A stretch of 64,000 bases of DNA from an uncultured Poribacteria bacterium (lineage in GTDB: Bacteria; Poribacteria; WGA-4E; WGA-3G), in assembly GCA_951813545.1 (NCBI GenBank), contig OX638352.1:1302001-1366000 (forward strand). Direction: 5' to 3'. Shown one piece after another: positions 8,949 through 18,106 of the stretch. The notes beneath the pieces are model-generated. The model was given only the letters and a program-made list of their open reading frames with translations. It searched no databases and was not told the origin of the DNA. The stretch's first letter is position 1. Each line of letters begins with the position of its first letter. The position numbers and the translations under genes were made by a program.

Positions 8949-9202
8949 GTGCACAGAACGACACCGCGCTTCTGGAGATATTTTGAACAGCTCCCAGAAC
9001 CTGTGCGAAGAGTTGCAAGACAGAATTTTGGTCTGCTCTTAACAAACCCAAGGCACCTATTTCTCCATTTTAAGAAAGTTGGCAAGTATTGGTCAGCGCG
9101 CGTGGACAAGATCGTAGGGCAGTTGCAATTAAAGATGGCAATGATTTCACTTGGGTTTGGATCGGTAGACACAACGAATATGAGAGATTGATTAATTCCT
9201 AA
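8949..9202 (+). pseudogene. RelE/ParE-type toxin, frameshifted
   Basis: GTG 8949 abuts the antitoxin stop. The first ~50 residues (TTPRFWRYFEQLPEPVRRVARQ..., NPRHLFLHFKKVGKYWSARV) fit a RelE/ParE-like toxin. Frame +1 then continues to a premature stop at 9191. The expected C-terminus is in another frame up to TAA 9200-9202: AVAIKDGNDFTWVWIGRHNEY, the standard ending of this family. One base is missing around 9100-9105. The toxin is thus inactive, or the base is a sequencing error. Confidence 0.7.
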
Positions 9203-9284
9203 TCTGGTATCACGAAACAAATTCATCAGCGAATGTTAAGTCAACAGATTGCTTCGGATATGTGATAATAAGCGAGGTGGCACC

Positions 9285-9899
9285 ATGGCACGTGAAACCG
9301 CAGACTCCAGTTCAAGCTTGTCCGTACAGCAAAAAGTCCGTAAGTTCATCAAGCAGCTCTCACACCGAGACGGTCCCGTTCGGAATTGGCGGTATATCCC
9401 GACACACGTATTGCTGCGAAAACTGAAATCGGAATCCGCTGAAATGCGTGCCTATGCCGCTGAAGGATTAGGTGGTGTCGGCGATGCCCATGCTGTCGCA
9501 CCGCTCATCAACGCCTTAAGTGATAACAACTCGACCGTCCGCCGGTTCGCCATCTCTTCCCTCGGAAAAATCCGAGATGTTCGCGCCGTTGACGTGCTCA
9601 TTCCATTCCTACAAGATGAAGAAGCCGACATGCGATGCGCCGCTGTCGTCGCTCTCGGCGAATTAGGCCTTGATGAAGAGCGATTCTCAACGCCACCAGC
9701 ACAGATAATAGAAGCACTTATAAGCAGCATAACGGATAACGATAGAGCCGTCTGCTCCGCTGCCGTTGTCGCTTTAGGCAGAATCGGCAGCCCGCAAGCC
9801 ATCGCTGCGCTTAACGCGTTAGCAGAAACCACCGAAAGTGAATGGATCCGCCGCTACATTAGTGAGGCACTACATCAGATTCAGGAACAGAACACCTAA
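9285..9899 (+). CDS. HEAT-repeat (PBS lyase-like) protein
   Basis: 204 residues from ATG 9285, preceded by GAGGTGG; an upstream ATG at 9249 would add 12 residues. From residue ~45 there are about five HEAT-like repeats with recurrent A-V/A-x-x-L-x-x-A-L and VRRFAISSLGKI patterns (MRAYAAEGLGGVGDAHAV, VRAVDVLIPFL, MRCAAVVALGEL, VCSAAVVALGRIGS). Such repeats form protein-binding solenoids. No catalytic residues are seen. The gene stands alone between the toxin-antitoxin pair and the MITE-like element. The client protein cannot be predicted. Confidence 0.85.
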   Translation: MARETADSSSSLSVQQKVRKFIKQLSHRDGPVRNWRYIPTHVLLRKLKSESAEMRAYAAEGLGGVGDAHAVAPLINALSDNNSTVRRFAISSLGKIRDVRAVDVLIPFLQDEEADMRCAAVVALGELGLDEERFSTPPAQIIEALISSITDNDRAVCSAAVVALGRIGSPQAIAALNALAETTESEWIRRYISEALHQIQEQNT

Positions 9900-9920
9900 C
9901 TAAATTCCCAAAACTTTCCC

Positions 9921-9949
9921 TTGATTTTTGCAACTGGATATGGTATAAT
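9921..9949 (+). promoter_or_regulatory. Sigma-70-type promoter upstream of the MITE and era
   Basis: TTGATT 9921-9926, 17-bp spacer, perfect TATAAT 9944-9949. The transcript would run through the palindromic element into era. Confidence 0.65.
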
Positions 9950-10012
9950 TAGGTATCAAATTTACCTACCCAAGAGATTGGGTTTCCGCTTAGGCACACT
10001 GGCTTTTTATAT

Positions 10013-10153
10013 TAACTCAAGTTGCCACCTTTTTATAGACATAGCACTCCTACGGAGTGCGGTTCCTTAAATACACCGTTTCTATAGACATATCACCCCG
10101 ACGGGGTGAGGAAAATACTTGAAAAGTGTTTTTGTTAGTAGCAACTTGAGTTA
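10013..10153. mobile_element. MITE-like element carrying two modular hairpins
   Basis: TAACTCAAGTTGC at 10013-10025 is repeated in perfect inverted orientation at 10141-10153, bounding a 141-bp non-coding element. Inside are two similar modules beginning TATAGACAT. The first has stem GCACTCC-TAC-GGAGTGC (10044-10060) and the second TCACCCC-GAC-GGGGTGA (10093-10109). The module flanks are conserved while the stem bases differ completely, so the fold rather than the sequence is kept. It sits between a promoter and era and would be part of the era leader. Confidence 0.7.
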
Positions 10154-10209
10154 TATTAGTATACTCAACTACACAAGCACATCACAATAGGCAGCTACCT
10201 TCAATAATT

Positions 10210-11127
10210 ATGGACGAAAATCAAAACTTCAAATCCGGTTACGTTAGCATTATCGGCGCACCTAACGTCGGTAAATCTACCCTGCTTAATACTATTTTGG
10301 GGCAGAAATTAGCCATTGTTACCCCGAAACCGCAAACAACTCGCAACCAGATCCGCGGGATTGTCACCACCGACACCCGTCAAATTATTTTTGTTGATAC
10401 CCCGGGATTGATGAATCCGAAGTACCGTTTACAAAGCGAGATGGTCCGAACAGCGTATGGGGCTTTAGGAGATGCTGATGTTGTCCTTTTTGTGATTGAT
10501 GTCGCACGTCCAGATCCGGAGATCGAAGACAGAATTCTAAAACGCATCCGGCGGACACAATCAACAACTATCCTTGTTCTCAATAAGGTAGATCTCGTCG
10601 CAAAGCCAACCTTACTTCCTATTTTTGAGGATTACAGTCAGAAATTTGAATTCGCGCACATGATACCTATTTCCGCATTAACTGCGGACGGTGTGTCACT
10701 CCTTCTTGAGCAGATTGAAGAATATCTACCGCTCGGACCGCGCTATTTTCCAGAGGACCAACTCAGCGACCTTCCTGAACGCTTTTTCATCGCCGAAACC
10801 GTTCGCGAAAAGATTATGCTCCTGACCCAACGCGAAATCCCTTACGCTTCCGCTGTTGTCATTGAAGAGTTTGAAAAACGCCAAACTAACAAGTCAGACG
10901 AAATTATCTATATCCGAGCCATTGTCTATGCAGAACGGCAGACACAAAAGCAAATTATCATCGGCAAGGGCGGCAAGTTGATTAAACGCGTCGGTGAACT
11001 CGCACGAATCGATATTGAAAAATTCTTGGACACACGTGTCTTTTTAGAACTGTACGTAACAGTCAAAGCCGACTGGCGTAAAGATGCCCGCAAACTCAAA
11101 GAGTTGGGTGGTTTTACAGATATGTAA
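10210..11127 (+). CDS. era: GTPase Era
   Basis: 305 residues, the usual length. G1 is GAPNVGKST near residue 17, the switch region contains PQTTRNQIRGI, G3 is DTPGL near 64 and G4 is NKVD near 124. The C-terminal KH domain carries IIGKGGKLIKRVGELAR near 256-272. Era binds the 3' end of 16S rRNA and assists 30S maturation. No clear Shine-Dalgarno precedes ATG 10210. A 98-bp gap separates it from uvrA downstream. Confidence 0.96.
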   Translation: MDENQNFKSGYVSIIGAPNVGKSTLLNTILGQKLAIVTPKPQTTRNQIRGIVTTDTRQIIFVDTPGLMNPKYRLQSEMVRTAYGALGDADVVLFVIDVARPDPEIEDRILKRIRRTQSTTILVLNKVDLVAKPTLLPIFEDYSQKFEFAHMIPISALTADGVSLLLEQIEEYLPLGPRYFPEDQLSDLPERFFIAETVREKIMLLTQREIPYASAVVIEEFEKRQTNKSDEIIYIRAIVYAERQTQKQIIIGKGGKLIKRVGELARIDIEKFLDTRVFLELYVTVKADWRKDARKLKELGGFTDM

Positions 11128-11225
11128 TTTTGTTCGTCTGAAAAATAAAGATAATTCGGTCATTCCATAAATACAAGCAGCATCCGCGAAAATCTGCGAT
11201 CCACACAATCATAAGGAATCACATA

Positions 11226-14200
11226 ATGACAGAAGAGTCTATTCTCGTACAGGGCGCGCGAGAACACAACCTGCAAAACATTGATATTCAACTTCCAAAA
11301 GACAAACTTATCGTCTTCACCGGTGTAAGCGGTTCCGGTAAATCCTCAATGGCAATTGATACCGTTTACGCCGAAGGACAGCGACGATACATCGAATCTT
11401 TATCCGCGTACGCGCGGCAATTTTTGGGGCAACTCGGAAAACCGGACGTAGACGAGATCGTCGGATTATCCCCTTCCATTGCTATCGATCAGGGTTCAAC
11501 AGGCCACAATCCGCGTTCCACGGTTGCCACTGTAACCGAGATTTACGACTATCTACGTGTGCTCTATGCGCGCGTCGGGCAATTCCACTGCCCTGAATGC
11601 GGACGTGAAGTCGGTTCACAAACTGCCTCAGATATCGTCAGCACTCTACTCAACTACCCCGAGCGAACAAGGCTCATCATTTTAGCACCGATTATCAGAG
11701 GCTCCCGCGGCGCGCATGAAAGAGAATTCGAAGATTTACGTAACGCTGGCTTCGCACGCTTGCGAATTGATGGGGAAATATATGAACTCCGACCGGGACT
11801 TACGCTCAACCCCAATCAACGTCACGACATTGATGTCGTCATCGACCGGATTATTATCAAAGAAGGAATTGAACCTCGCGTCGCCCAAGCCGTGAACACT
11901 GCCCTCTTGCGTGGGGACGGAAACCTCATTGTTCATGTTATTCCCACTGAAGGCGAGGCATCTCCATTTGTGTCAGAAGAGGACGATCTACTCTTTAGTG
12001 AGGATTATACCTGTACGCACTGCCGGATTAGTTTCGTAAAACCAGAACCTCGTCACTTCTCTTTCAACAACCCCGATGGAATGTGTGAAAACTGCAGAGG
12101 CTTAGGCGTGGAAATGGGAATCTTACCGAAGTTGATTATTCCAGATGATACCCTCTCCATCATGCAAGGTGCCATAAGCTTATGGGGACCTCTCAACAAG
12201 CGAAACCGCACGAAAGAAAAAGCGATAGCTGAAGCACTCGCAAAACACCTCAAATTCGATATTGATACGCCTTGGAAGGACCTCACACCGGAGCAGCAGC
12301 ATGCCACTCTCTACGGCACGGGTGACGATATCCTGACGATCACCACCCGCAGTGCTGGCAAACACAAAAAACGAAAAAAACAACGGCGATATCGTGTCCA
12401 CTTTCGCGGTATCATTCCAACTGAAGAACAGAAATACTACTTTGAAGATGGTGATGAAACCGATGGAGACGACTTTCCTGATTACTTCGTCAAAATGCCT
12501 TGTAGAACATGTAAGGGAACCCGACTTAACTCGTGGACAAAAGCCATAACCATCGGTGATACATCTATAACCGATATCCTTGAAAAATCCATTCAGGATG
12601 CGACCCAATTCTTTACCGAATTGGAACTTCCAGAACGCGAGGCGTTTATAGCGAAGGAACTTCTCACGGAAATTCGTGGACGGCTTGGATTCCTTATAAA
12701 CGTGGGATTGGGATATTTGACGCTCGCACGTCCCGCGCCGACACTTTCTGGCGGTGAAGCGCAACGCATTCGTCTTGCCAGTCAGGTAGGTGCCGGGTTA
12801 CGCGATGTCACTTACGTCCTTGATGAACCCAGTATTGGTTTACATCCACGCGACCATGCCGGTCTACTCATAACCCTCCTAAACTTGCGTAACCAAGGGA
12901 ACACCGTCATCGTCGTTGAACACGATGAGGCAACTATGTTGGTGGCAGACCTGATCGTCGATTTCGGTCCCGGCGCGGGTATTAAGGGCGGAAAGATCAC
13001 TGACATCGGAACACCCACACAGTTCATGAAAGAGAGCAATACACTCACCGCCCAATATCTCCGAGGCGATAAGGTGATCGTTCAACCAGAATCCCGTCGC
13101 TCAACCGGGGACAGGTGGGTGCAAATCTGCAATGCCCGTCAAAACAACCTCAAAGGTATCAGTCCTAAGATACCGGTTGGAACCCTCTGCTGTGTGACCG
13201 GTGTGAGTGGCTCTGGAAAGAGTTCCTTAATTCACGATATCCTCTATAATGCACTCGCCCGAGACCTTATGAAGGCGAAGACGGTACCGGGAGATTACGA
13301 CAAGATTCAAGGGATCATTGAACGGAAAAACGTACCTGTCTCCGATGTTATCGACAAAATTATCAATATCAACATGGCACCTATCGGGCGAACACCACGT
13401 TCCAACGCCGCAACCTACACAAAGGTTTTTGATCCGATTCGCGCACTCTATGCTGGTTTGCCCGATGCAAAACTGCGGGGGTATAAACCCGGACGGTTCA
13501 GCTTCAATGTTAGTGGTGGCAGATGTGAAGCGTGTAACGGCAACGGTGCGAAAAAAGTTGATATGGGGCTGCTCTCCGATGTCTGGGTGGAGTGTGAGGT
13601 ATGCGAAGGAAAACGCTTCAACAGTGAAACCCTCGCCATTAAATATAAGGGAAAAGACATCTCCGAAGTCCTTGAAATGGACATTGACACCGCCCTTGGG
13701 CATTTCGCTGATATTCCAAAGATCGCAAGGGGGTTAAAACTACTCCACGATGTCGGTCTGGATTATATCAAACTCGGGCAACCGGCACCGACACTTTCGG
13801 GGGGTGAAGCACAACGCATCAAACTTTCGCGAGAACTCTCTAAACGGAGTACCGGTAAAACACTCTACATCCTTGACGAGCCCACCACCGGGCTGCATTT
13901 TGACGATGTCAATAAACTGCTAACGATTCTTCATCGGCTCGTGGACGATGGAAACACGGTTGTCGTCGTCGAACACAATCTTGAAGTCATCAACTCCTCA
14001 GATTATCTCATCGACTTAGGTCCGGAAGGGGGCGTTGGTGGAGGCACCATTGTTGCTGTAGGCACCCCTGAACAGATCATGAAGGAGTCTAAATCTTATA
14101 CCGGAAAGGCACTCCGCGGTGATTTCGATATTTGGCGAGACACGAAGCAGCAGCTCCGGGAACCGGAACTTATCTCTGTGTTCGGACAAGAATTGGAGAC

Positions 14201-17042
14201 TCACCCAGAAACCATCGCAGTACGAGGTGCCACAGAAAATAATCTCAAAAATATTGACATTGATATCCCACACCGAAAGATGACTGCATTGACTGGGGTA
14301 AGTGGTTCCGGAAAGACATCACTTGCCCTTGATACCATTTATGCCGAAGGGCAGCGTCGCTATATCGAAACACTTAGCACCTACGCGCGCCAGTTCATAG
14401 GGCAGATGGAAAAGCCTAAAGTCTCAAAAATTGACGGACTCTCCCCAGCGATTGCGATTTCGCACGCCGACGCAGGACAAAATCCACGCTCCACCGTCGC
14501 AACGATTACAGAAATACATGATGGACTCCGCACCTTTTATGCGAGATGGGGCAAACCGTACTGTCCGGATTGCCGTGAGGAAGTTCAACCACAGACTGCT
14601 GAACAAATCACACAACAAGTTTTTGAACTCACTCCCGGAAAAAGGGTAGACGTCCTCGCACCGCTCACAAACTTTTTGCTCATTTCTGGAACTGAAACAC
14701 GTGTGGCAAGGGGAAAGGTTATTGACATCAATGCCAATGAATCCGCTTACGGTTTGAAGGGAAACGAGGAGTACGCCGATGTATTCCGTCGATTGCAAAG
14801 GGCAGGGTTCGTGCGCATCCAAATTGATGGTGAAATTCACCGACTTGATGAAGTCCCGAAACTGAGTAGAGGCATTCCGCACGAAATCTTTATCGTCATC
14901 GACCGCGTCGAACTCGTAGCTGAAGAAAAAAGCCGTTTTACGGAAGCAGTAGAGCTGGCACTCCTTCAAAGTGGCGGATTTGTACTCATTCAGGAGCCCC
15001 AATCTACCGCTCGGGCATCTACAAGAACCAAACGATCTAAACAGAAAACTACAGCAAAAACGAAACAGGCACCGTCAATTAACAAATTCTTCAGTGAACA
15101 CGCGATGTGTGCTTCTTGTGGCAACAACTTCGGGCAATTGACCCCTCGCCATTTCTCCTTTAACAATAAAGTCGGGGCATGCGACTTCTGTGATGGACGC
15201 GGGAGAAACATGCACCCCCCTTATGATGCGTGTAACCAATGCCATGGCACACGTCTAAAACCTTTTCCAAGCTGCGTCATGTTCGGCGACACAACCATCG
15301 CTGAATTGATGGCACTGTCAATTACCGAAACCATTGAATTCTTCAACGCACGACTGAAACAGATCAAAGCAGAAGTCGCCGCAAATGATGCAGAAAGCAA
15401 TCGGAACGATGTTCTGATTGCAAGGGGCGTGTCAACTTCAAGAGCGACGCATCCTGCGCTCCACGCCCATACTTCACCTGAGTTTGAAGCCGAAGTCCTC
15501 CATCAAATCCAGACCCGGCTTCAGTTCTTGGAGGACATCGGTCTCGGTTATCTCGCCTTGGATCGCGGGGCACCCACGCTTTCCGGCGGTGAAATGCGCA
15601 GAATCCGACTCGCAAGTCAACTCGGTAGCGGTCTCACTGGGGTAACCTACATCCTCGACGAACCGAGCATCGGTTTGCACCCGCGTGACCAAGAGCGTCT
15701 TATTGGTGCACTCAAGGAACTCCGAGATATTGGCAACAGCGTCCTCGTCGTTGAGCACGACCGCGACACGATATTAGCCGCCGACCACGTAATTGACTTC
15801 GGACCCGAAGCAGGAAAAGCGGGCGGTGAAATCGTCGCCGTCGGTACACCAAACACCTTCACCAACGGTACGACTCCTACACAAGATACGGACAAGGACT
15901 CGTCCACCAAATCTTTGACGCAAGCTTACCTCTCTAATGAAGTAGAGATCCCTGTTCCAACAACTCGGCGCAAAGGCACAGGCAAACGGTTGGCAATATT
16001 CGGTGCGAAAACGAATAATCTCAAAAACATTGATGTCAAGATCCCACTTGGAACGCTCACCTGTGTAACCGGCGTTTCGGGGTGTGGAAAGAGTTCGCTT
16101 GTTGAAGGCACCCTAAAACCCGCCCTTGAAAGTCGCAGTTCCATCAGCACTGGCGATTCCAGGGATCACCGCTATACCTACTATCTTAGCGATGGTCACC
16201 GAGAACCAATATATAACGATTACGGTCAACCGGAGTATGAAAACGTCCGAGGCGTCAGTTATATTAAGCGTCTCATCAACGTAGACCAGAAAGCGATCGG
16301 AGAAACACCGCGTTCCAATCCAGCCACCTACACCGATCTGTTCACAAAAATCCGTGAGCTCTTTGCCGAGCAATATGATGCGAAGGTGCGCGGATTTAAT
16401 ATCGGTTCGTTCAGTTTCAACCTCGCCCAAGGGCAGTGTCATGTATGTGAAGGACACCGTTTCAACCGCATTGAGATGCATTTTCTCCCTGACGTATGGA
16501 TACCGTGTGAGACTTGTAATAGCACCGGCTATAACATGGACACACTTGAAATCCGTTACAAAGGAAAAAATATCGCTGAGGTCTTAGAGATGACAGTGGA
16601 CGAAGCACTCGCATTCTTCAGCGAAAGTCCGCGTATCCTTCGGACACTCCAGATGTTAACAGATGTTGGGCTCGGCTACATCGAATTAGGGCAATCGGCA
16701 CCAACTCTATCCGGCGGCGAGGCGCAGCGCGTCAAACTCGCGAAAGAACTGGCGCGTCATCAAACCGGTTCAACGCTCTATATTATGGACGAACCGACAA
16801 CAGGACTCCACTTTGACGATATTCAGAAACTCCTTAAGGTGCTGAATAGACTCGTCGATGCAGGCAACACGATTATTGCTGTTGAACACAACATCGACGT
16901 TATCAAATCCGCAGACTGGATTATCGATTTGGGACCGGAAGGAAGCAAAGGTGGTGGCGAAATTGTTGCAATGGGCACGCCAGAGCAGGTTGCAAAGGTC
17001 CAAGAATCCCACACTGCGCGCTTCCTACGCGAAGTCCTATAG
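11226..17042 (+). CDS. uvrA: Tandem (double-length) UvrA excinuclease subunit
   Basis: 1938 residues, about twice a normal UvrA (~940), with two complete UvrA units in one chain. Four Walker A motifs are visible: GVSGSGKSS near residues 32 and 658, GVSGSGKTS near 1022 and GVSGCGKSS near 1615. Four LSGGE signatures occur near 505, 856, 1451 and 1827. Zinc-type cysteine pairs appear in both halves (CPECG near 121, CTHC...CENC near 262-290, CPDC near 1112, CASC...CDFC near 1297-1320). UvrA normally works as a homodimer that finds DNA lesions for UvrB/UvrC; here the dimer would be pre-joined. The second unit has a divergent, Lys/Thr-rich insertion (near 1258-1285). GGAA lies before ATG 11226. Confidence 0.95.
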   Translation: MTEESILVQGAREHNLQNIDIQLPKDKLIVFTGVSGSGKSSMAIDTVYAEGQRRYIESLSAYARQFLGQLGKPDVDEIVGLSPSIAIDQGSTGHNPRSTVATVTEIYDYLRVLYARVGQFHCPECGREVGSQTASDIVSTLLNYPERTRLIILAPIIRGSRGAHEREFEDLRNAGFARLRIDGEIYELRPGLTLNPNQRHDIDVVIDRIIIKEGIEPRVAQAVNTALLRGDGNLIVHVIPTEGEASPFVSEEDDLLFSEDYTCTHCRISFVKPEPRHFSFNNPDGMCENCRGLGVEMGILPKLIIPDDTLSIMQGAISLWGPLNKRNRTKEKAIAEALAKHLKFDIDTPWKDLTPEQQHATLYGTGDDILTITTRSAGKHKKRKKQRRYRVHFRGIIPTEEQKYYFEDGDETDGDDFPDYFVKMPCRTCKGTRLNSWTKAITIGDTSITDILEKSIQDATQFFTELELPEREAFIAKELLTEIRGRLGFLINVGLGYLTLARPAPTLSGGEAQRIRLASQVGAGLRDVTYVLDEPSIGLHPRDHAGLLITLLNLRNQGNTVIVVEHDEATMLVADLIVDFGPGAGIKGGKITDIGTPTQFMKESNTLTAQYLRGDKVIVQPESRRSTGDRWVQICNARQNNLKGISPKIPVGTLCCVTGVSGSGKSSLIHDILYNALARDLMKAKTVPGDYDKIQGIIERKNVPVSDVIDKIININMAPIGRTPRSNAATYTKVFDPIRALYAGLPDAKLRGYKPGRFSFNVSGGRCEACNGNGAKKVDMGLLSDVWVECEVCEGKRFNSETLAIKYKGKDISEVLEMDIDTALGHFADIPKIARGLKLLHDVGLDYIKLGQPAPTLSGGEAQRIKLSRELSKRSTGKTLYILDEPTTGLHFDDVNKLLTILHRLVDDGNTVVVVEHNLEVINSSDYLIDLGPEGGVGGGTIVAVGTPEQIMKESKSYTGKALRGDFDIWRDTKQQLREPELISVFGQELETHPETIAVRGATENNLKNIDIDIPHRKMTALTGVSGSGKTSLALDTIYAEGQRRYIETLSTYARQFIGQMEKPKVSKIDGLSPAIAISHADAGQNPRSTVATITEIHDGLRTFYARWGKPYCPDCREEVQPQTAEQITQQVFELTPGKRVDVLAPLTNFLLISGTETRVARGKVIDINANESAYGLKGNEEYADVFRRLQRAGFVRIQIDGEIHRLDEVPKLSRGIPHEIFIVIDRVELVAEEKSRFTEAVELALLQSGGFVLIQEPQSTARASTRTKRSKQKTTAKTKQAPSINKFFSEHAMCASCGNNFGQLTPRHFSFNNKVGACDFCDGRGRNMHPPYDACNQCHGTRLKPFPSCVMFGDTTIAELMALSITETIEFFNARLKQIKAEVAANDAESNRNDVLIARGVSTSRATHPALHAHTSPEFEAEVLHQIQTRLQFLEDIGLGYLALDRGAPTLSGGEMRRIRLASQLGSGLTGVTYILDEPSIGLHPRDQERLIGALKELRDIGNSVLVVEHDRDTILAADHVIDFGPEAGKAGGEIVAVGTPNTFTNGTTPTQDTDKDSSTKSLTQAYLSNEVEIPVPTTRRKGTGKRLAIFGAKTNNLKNIDVKIPLGTLTCVTGVSGCGKSSLVEGTLKPALESRSSISTGDSRDHRYTYYLSDGHREPIYNDYGQPEYENVRGVSYIKRLINVDQKAIGETPRSNPATYTDLFTKIRELFAEQYDAKVRGFNIGSFSFNLAQGQCHVCEGHRFNRIEMHFLPDVWIPCETCNSTGYNMDTLEIRYKGKNIAEVLEMTVDEALAFFSESPRILRTLQMLTDVGLGYIELGQSAPTLSGGEAQRVKLAKELARHQTGSTLYIMDEPTTGLHFDDIQKLLKVLNRLVDAGNTIIAVEHNIDVIKSADWIIDLGPEGSKGGGEIVAMGTPEQVAKVQESHTARFLREVL

Positions 17043-17120
17043 ATTAAGCAGATCCCTCAGAGTCCCTACCGAGAGCCTTCTGCTCTCCAAGTTTCCGAAC
17101 TTCATCCGCTGAATTTCCAC

Positions 17121-17152
17121 TTGACAAAATCTGGAATATATGGAATTATATT
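17121..17152 (+). promoter_or_regulatory. Probable promoter of the J-domain gene
   Basis: TTGACA at 17121-17126 is consensus. The -10 is less certain: AATTAT 17144-17149 gives 17-bp spacing, and TATATT 17147-17152 gives 20. Confidence 0.45.
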
Positions 17153-17182
17153 ACCGTATCTATCAAAAATGTTGTATCCATA

Positions 17183-18052
17183 ATGCGAATTCCAAATTAC
17201 TACCAAATCTTAGAGATCGGGCGGGATGCCACCGCTCGCGAAATAAAAAGAGCATTTCGGAAACTCGCAAAACGCTACCATCCTGATAAAAACCCGGAAC
17301 GGACCGCTTTTGCAGAACAGATGTTCCGAGAAATCTGTAACGCTTATAATACGCTTCACGACGAGAAGCAGAAATCCGACTACGATCGGACGTTACAGAC
17401 GATTGAACACCAACGGAAATCACAAGAAGCTTATCTCGACAGGCTCAATAGACTTAACCAGAACTATGCTAAGTTAGAATTACTGCTGCATGCCCTGCTC
17501 CATCACAATTACGAAACCGGCGTTTCTATGTACGAACAACTGCAGCACCACTCTCAAGAAGCAGGAAGGGAATGGCGCATTGATGATTTCCTGAGTTACG
17601 AAGAGAGCCGAGACTGTGAATTTCTCATCGCTGAAGCATATCAGAAGCTCGGGTTTTCCAATGGAGACGAAACTTCCGTTCTCGAACGACACCGAAAAAT
17701 AGAGCAAGCAATGAGGATCTACGAATCCCTGCTGTCCGCAGAAGCGCGCCGTCCCTGTTTCAAACATTTTATTCGGGAAGTTAAAGAACGCCTCAAATTT
17801 ATCTACCTCTACCATTTCAGTGTTGACGGTTATGATCAAACGTGCCAAATTCCGTTGACGAAAATCCGTGCCCTAAAACTCTCAAAACGAGAAACCGCAT
17901 GGATGTACAAAAAAATTGCCGAATTCTATGTTGAGCTTAAGCGGTTTCCAGAAGCACGAACCGTTTTGAAAATGGCGTTTGAATTACAACCCCGCCTTAC
18001 CGGTGCCAAGAAAATCTGTAAAACCCTAAATATGGGTTTATTTGTGGGATAA
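17183..18052 (+). CDS. DnaJ-domain (J-domain) protein
   Basis: 289 residues. The N-terminal J domain (about 4-70) reads NYYQILEIGRDATAREIKRAF with the HPD tripeptide in KRYHPDKNPE near residue 33, the element that stimulates DnaK. The Gly/Phe-rich and zinc-finger parts of true DnaJ are missing. The remaining ~210 residues are helical and charged, with a TPR-like end (AWMYKKIAEFYVELKRFPEARTVLKMAFEL). It is thus a specialised DnaK co-chaperone rather than a general DnaJ. It stands alone after uvrA; its client is unknown. Confidence 0.88.
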   Translation: MRIPNYYQILEIGRDATAREIKRAFRKLAKRYHPDKNPERTAFAEQMFREICNAYNTLHDEKQKSDYDRTLQTIEHQRKSQEAYLDRLNRLNQNYAKLELLLHALLHHNYETGVSMYEQLQHHSQEAGREWRIDDFLSYEESRDCEFLIAEAYQKLGFSNGDETSVLERHRKIEQAMRIYESLLSAEARRPCFKHFIREVKERLKFIYLYHFSVDGYDQTCQIPLTKIRALKLSKRETAWMYKKIAEFYVELKRFPEARTVLKMAFELQPRLTGAKKICKTLNMGLFVG

Positions 18053-18059
18053 ATCAACT

Positions 18060-18087
18060 GTAGAAGCGATCTTCTGATCGCGAATTC
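18060..18087. repeat. Short palindrome, TGTAGAAG...CGAATTC type
   Basis: Arms GCGATC (18066-18071) and GATCGC (18076-18081) enclose TTCT. The left flank CTGTAGAAG resembles the TTTGTAGGAG flank of the palindrome at 57862-57876, although the stems differ. Confidence 0.6.
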
Positions 18088-18106
18088 TCACCAGAGGAAA
18101 ATACGA

